This document shows, in pieces, positions 6,279-8,035 of a DNA stretch of 8,035 bases. The notes below the pieces were generated by a model. That model was not told the origin of the DNA. It made no database searches and saw only the letters and a program-made list of their open reading frames with translations. Source of the DNA: Propionibacteriaceae bacterium (GTDB lineage: Bacteria > Actinomycetota > Actinomycetes > Propionibacteriales > Propionibacteriaceae); NCBI GenBank assembly GCA_031262845.1, contig JAISGZ010000177.1:1-8035 (forward strand), written 5' to 3'. Numbering within the stretch: the first letter of the stretch is position 1; each line of letters opens with the position of its first letter. The position numbers and the translations under genes are program-made.

Positions 6279-6934
6279 CCCACATTCTCATCGTCGATGA
6301 TGAGGACCGCATCAGCTCCTTTCTGGCCAAGGGCCTGAAAGCCGCTGGCTACGTCGTCAGTACGGCCCGCACGGCCCGTGACGGTTTGGCTCAAGCGGCT
6401 GGGGCCGACTTGGTGATCTTGGATTTGGGGCTACCGGACGCCGACGGCTTCAGCGTCCTGACCCAACTGAGGCGGCGCGGCGACGACGTGCCGGTCATCA
6501 TCTTGACCGCTCGCTCCTCGGTCACCGATACCGTGACCGGCCTGGAAAGCGGCGCTGACGACTACATGGCCAAGCCGATCCGATTTGAAGAACTCTTGGC
6601 CCGGGTCCGGTTACGGCTCAAGCGACCGGCCAACGGCGACGACCCGGTGACCTTGAGCTGTGGTTCCCTGACGCTCGACCTGCTGACCCGGCAGGCCAGC
6701 GTCGATGACCAGACGATCGACCTGTCGGCCCGCGAATTCACGCTCATCGAAACCCTGCTCCGCCACGCCGGCCAGGTTCTCAGCCGGGAACAACTGCTGG
6801 CTCAGGTCTGGGGCTACGACTATGACCCCGGCTCCAATGTGGTCGATGTCTACATCGGCTATCTCAGGCGCAAGCTGGGTAACCAGCGGATCGAAACCGT
6901 ACGCGGTATGGGCTACCGCCTGAAAGCGGTCTGA
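6275..6934 (+). CDS. OmpR/PhoB-family response regulator
   Basis: The 219-residue protein is a normal-length two-domain regulator. The receiver domain (1 to about 115) has the acidic pocket Asp8-Asp9, phospho-acceptor Asp50 (VILDLGLP), Thr78 (IILTAR) and Lys100 (AKPIRFEEL), all at expected places. The C-terminal winged-helix DNA-binding domain (about 123-219) shows LSAREFTLIETLLRHAG, SREQLLAQVWG, SNVVDVYIGYLRRKL and the closing ETVRGMGYRL. It is cytoplasmic and should bind promoter DNA once phosphorylated by the kinase encoded just upstream. The ATG overlaps the kinase stop (ATGA) and is preceded by AGGAGG (6262-6267) with seven-base spacing, typical of tight kinase-regulator coupling. Kinase first, regulator second is the less common order. 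Its targets are unknown; the divergent control region at 3742-4028 is the obvious candidate. I give no gene symbol because the family has many paralogues per genome. Confidence 0.96.
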   Translation: MTHILIVDDEDRISSFLAKGLKAAGYVVSTARTARDGLAQAAGADLVILDLGLPDADGFSVLTQLRRRGDDVPVIILTARSSVTDTVTGLESGADDYMAKPIRFEELLARVRLRLKRPANGDDPVTLSCGSLTLDLLTRQASVDDQTIDLSAREFTLIETLLRHAGQVLSREQLLAQVWGYDYDPGSNVVDVYIGYLRRKLGNQRIETVRGMGYRLKAV

Positions 6935-7099
6935 GCAGAGCCTGATAGTTGGGAAAATGCCACGCCAAACGGCCTGGAAAACGGTCATCCGTCAGGTTGC
7001 TGATCCATCACCGACAGAGGCATCGAGGGTCAACCGACCACGACAACGCCGGTGTGGCGTCACCTAACAACGCCAAGACAGCTTGGCGAAAACTAGTGC
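6935..7099. other. Gap between two convergent genes, small hairpins only
   Basis: No gene is visible. Short dyads occur: ACGG-TCAT-CCGT (6981-6992) and ACGCC-GGTGT-GGCGT (7046-7060). Neither is followed by a T run on the plus strand, so the terminator of the regulator operon is not clear. The hairpin at 7071-7088 may serve both sides. Confidence 0.5.
7071..7088 (-). terminator. Terminator hairpin after the small ORF
   Basis: CGCCAAG (7071-7077) and CTTGGCG (7082-7088) form a perfect seven-base stem with a four-base loop. On the minus strand the stem starts 11 bases after the stop of the 39-codon ORF and is followed by TTGTTAG. This is a reasonable short intrinsic terminator for the ORF and independent support that a transcript ends here. 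It could also stop read-through from the regulator operon on the plus strand. Confidence 0.6.
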
Positions 7100-7219
7100 T
7101 CAGTCGAGCGTGCCGGTCCAGCGCCGGAACTTATCGACATAGCCCTTGTCGTCCCAGCGATCCAGGGTCACCAACATGATCCACTCAATGATGCCAACGA
7201 GAAGTCTTGTGAAAATCAT
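7100..7219 (-). CDS. Small 39-residue protein with hydrophobic N-terminus
   Basis: An ATG at 7219-7217 opens a 39-codon frame ending in TGA at 7102-7100. AAAGGAG lies eight bases before the ATG, an ideal Shine-Dalgarno, and 30 of 39 sense codons end in G or C, as in the neighbouring genes. A terminator-like hairpin follows the stop. Residues 1-19 are mostly hydrophobic (MIFTRLLVGI start, then IEWIMLVTL) with Arg5 and Glu12 inside, suggesting a short membrane-associated or amphipathic helix. Residues 20-39 are charged and contain Trp22 and Trp34 (DRWDDKGYVDKFRRW). I do not recognise it. Options are a small membrane regulator of the adjacent two-component system or another membrane peptide; a type I toxin is possible in outline, but the tail is long for one. 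It is convergent with the response regulator gene. Evidence for translation is good, for function nil. Confidence 0.7.
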   Translation of the reverse strand: MIFTRLLVGIIEWIMLVTLDRWDDKGYVDKFRRWTGTLD

Positions 7220-7227
7220 TCGTTGAT

Positions 7228-7234
7228 CTCCTTT
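7228..7234 (-). promoter_or_regulatory. Shine-Dalgarno of the 39-codon ORF
   Basis: Read on the minus strand, AAAGGAG is followed by eight bases (ATCAACGA) and the ATG at 7219. It is the main evidence that this short frame is translated, since an unrelated random frame would rarely have both this site and matching codon use. Confidence 0.75.
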
Positions 7235-7250
7235 ACCTCAACTAGCCACG

Positions 7251-7321
7251 CCGTTTAACGGTCCTAGGCACCGAGCCTGGCAATCAGACATTGATTACAC
7301 AAGCTAGGTTTAACCGAGCTT
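7251..7321 (-). promoter_or_regulatory. Palindrome array upstream of the small ORF, with a possible -10 box
   Basis: Four dyads follow one another. (a) A 21-base near-palindrome at 7301-7321, AAGCT.GGTT paired with AACC.AGCTT, has one mismatched pair. (b) AATCA (7282-7286) pairs with TGATT (7292-7296). (c) CC-AGGC (7263-7269, one bulged base) pairs with GCCTGG (7275-7280). (d) CCGTT-T-AACGG spans 7251-7261. Dyads a and d share the core GTTTAAC. On the minus strand TGTAAT (7299-7294) is a five-of-six match to the -10 consensus. If it is used, dyad a covers the spacer and -35 region as an operator, and c and d lie in the mRNA leader. No good -35 box is visible. If transcription starts farther upstream, all four could fold as RNA hairpins. 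Confidence 0.45.
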
Positions 7322-7613
7322 GATGGCTACATCTTCACTACCTTGGTCTGGAGGAAAAGCCCGGGGGAAATGGGGAATAAGCCTTGAAAGGCAGTCAAGC
7401 ACTGCCGCCGGAAGCTGTCAACCATCTCACCGCCACCAAGGGCCAACGTTAACAAGCGGCCCTGTCGAAAAGCTGTTTGAACTCAGTTGACCAGTCAGAA
7501 CTGTTGTTTGTCACCCACTGTCGACGCCACCTGGACACTGGTTACCCGACGCCATCGAGGTCTTGCCCGGCCCCCGCCTGGTCGAGACCAAGGCCGCAAG
7601 TCAGCCAGGCCGA
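7322..7613. other. Gene-free stretch with several inverted repeats
   Basis: I see no convincing gene in these 292 bases: short frames on both strands lack ribosome sites or family features. Inverted repeats present are GCCTT-GA-AAGGC (7381-7392), overlapping GGCAGT (7390-7395) with ACTGCC (7401-7406), and AGGGCC (7439-7444) with GGCCCT (7458-7463). The first two share bases and cannot form together. CGACGCCA is repeated directly at 7522-7529 and 7547-7554. A small RNA or a decayed gene is possible; no known RNA family was recognised. Confidence 0.4.
7577..7593 (-). terminator. Possible terminator hairpin after the nucleosidase gene
   Basis: TGGTC (7579-7583) and GACCA (7586-7590) are perfect complements around a two-base centre, extended by CC (7577-7578) and GG (7592-7593) with one bulged base. 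It lies about 20 bases past the stop of the minus-strand gene at 7614. No T run follows on that strand, so the assignment is tentative. Confidence 0.35.
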
Positions 7614-8035
7614 TCAATCCAGGTGAGCCAGCGTTTCGACGACGAGATCACGCAACAGCGGTGCGGCCAGTTTGAGGAAGGCCGGGAAATCGACCGGCGC
7701 CTGGCTATTGGCCCGGTCGGAGATCACCCGGACGATGCCCAACGGCAGCCGGGCCGAGGTACAGACTTGGGCGGCGGCGGCCGATTCCATATCGACCGCC
7801 AAGGCCTCGGGTAGATCTTGACGCAGTTGCCGGACCGCTTCGTGGGAGCGGACGAAGACATCACCGCTGACGATCAGTCCTTCTCGCACATGAGGCGCCG
7901 GCAGGTCGAGGGCGGCCACCGGATTGCCGCGCGCCAAGACTGTGTCAGCGGCCGTCCGCAAGGCCCGCACCGCACTGGGCGCCGACGGAAAGCGGCTGAT
8001 GCCCAGCTCGGGCTGTTCCCACCGCGGGTTGAACG
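7614..8035 (-). CDS. mtnN: MTA/SAH nucleosidase-type enzyme of the PNP/UDP phosphorylase family, C-terminal part
   Basis: The frame is open from the right edge of the window to the TGA at 7616-7614, so the start lies beyond 8035 and about 140 C-terminal residues are seen. A GTG at 7970 is internal, because sequence of the same type continues upstream (NPRWEQPELG). Enzymes of this family hydrolyse 5'-methylthioadenosine and S-adenosylhomocysteine to adenine and the thioribose or ribosyl-homocysteine, in methyl-cycle salvage. Visible blocks are GLIVSGDVFV, ALAVDMESAAAAQVC (with the substrate-binding Met-Glu pair) and GIVRVISDRAN, whose Asp is the likely catalytic acid at the purine N7. DFPAFLKLAAP follows in the last helix. 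The C-terminus is complete and intact. A related nucleosidase of the same fold with other substrate preference cannot be excluded from half a protein. Confidence 0.85.
   Translation of the reverse strand, partial: FNPRWEQPELGISRFPSAPSAVRALRTAADTVLARGNPVAALDLPAPHVREGLIVSGDVFVRSHEAVRQLRQDLPEALAVDMESAAAAQVCTSARLPLGIVRVISDRANSQAPVDFPAFLKLAAPLLRDLVVETLAHLD

Noticed and set aside
6949..7179. Plus-strand open frame of 76 codons after the response regulator
   Set aside because: It starts with TTG without a Shine-Dalgarno, has an Arg/Ser/His-rich composition, and overlaps the better supported minus-strand small ORF.
7100..7219. The 39-residue ORF as a type I toxin with an antisense RNA
   Set aside because: The hydrophobic half contains Arg and Glu and the charged tail is long for such toxins, and no clear antisense promoter was seen; kept only as a possibility in the gene entry.
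7348..7410. Sequence with GAGGAAA and GGGGAAATGGGG resembling parts of RNase P RNA or a cobalamin riboswitch
   Set aside because: Only isolated purine-rich words match; the remaining conserved blocks and pairing of either RNA are absent, and no suitable gene follows on the plus strand.
7487..7814. Plus-strand frames of 62 and 83 codons around the nucleosidase stop
   Set aside because: No ribosome site or family resemblance; most of their length is antisense to the nucleosidase gene.
1..8035. Mobile element, CRISPR array, tRNA or rRNA in the window
   Set aside because: No transposase or integrase, no regularly spaced repeats, and no cloverleaf or rRNA sequence was found on either strand.

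Overview
The window looks like chromosomal DNA from a high-GC Gram-positive bacterium (Actinomycetota). Codons mostly end in G or C, TypA and RpiB have the actinobacterial sequence type (RpiB carries GSGNGE, with Glu where other RpiBs have a Cys base), and GTG/TTG starts occur. No genus can be named from the sequence alone. No transposase, integrase, tRNA, rRNA, CRISPR array or phage gene was seen.

Layout. (1) Bases 1-623 (+) hold the C-terminal third of the ribosome-associated GTPase TypA/BipA, cut by the window edge. (2) Converging on it is a minus-strand pair: rpiB (2406-2879) and a 562-residue protein of unknown function (728-2416), whose TTG start overlaps the rpiB stop by 11 bases. (3) Bases 3016-6934 form a signalling locus. 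An exported tandem-PepSY protein (3016-3741, -) is divergent from a three-gene operon (+): a membrane-anchored tandem-PepSY protein (4029-4769), a HAMP sensor histidine kinase (4785-6278) and an OmpR-type response regulator (6275-6934). A good sigma70-type promoter and several inverted repeats lie in the shared control region. (4) Bases 6935-7613 have no long gene. They do contain a small 39-codon ORF on the minus strand (7100-7219) with a strong Shine-Dalgarno, mostly G/C-ending codons, a hairpin just past its stop and palindromes upstream. (5) From 7614 to the right edge (-) is the C-terminal part of an MTA/SAH nucleosidase-type enzyme.

How the genes may work together (inference). The kinase has a roughly 150-residue extracytoplasmic domain with one Cys pair and is transcribed with a PepSY protein that ends on the same side of the membrane. 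A second PepSY protein is made from the opposite side of the same control region. The simplest reading is an envelope-sensing two-component system whose outer-face partners or targets are the two PepSY proteins. The two proteins have mirrored layouts: one has its hydrophobic segment and Pro/Thr linker at the N-terminus, the other at the C-terminus. The small ORF converges on the regulator gene and may be a further member, but nothing in the sequence proves it.
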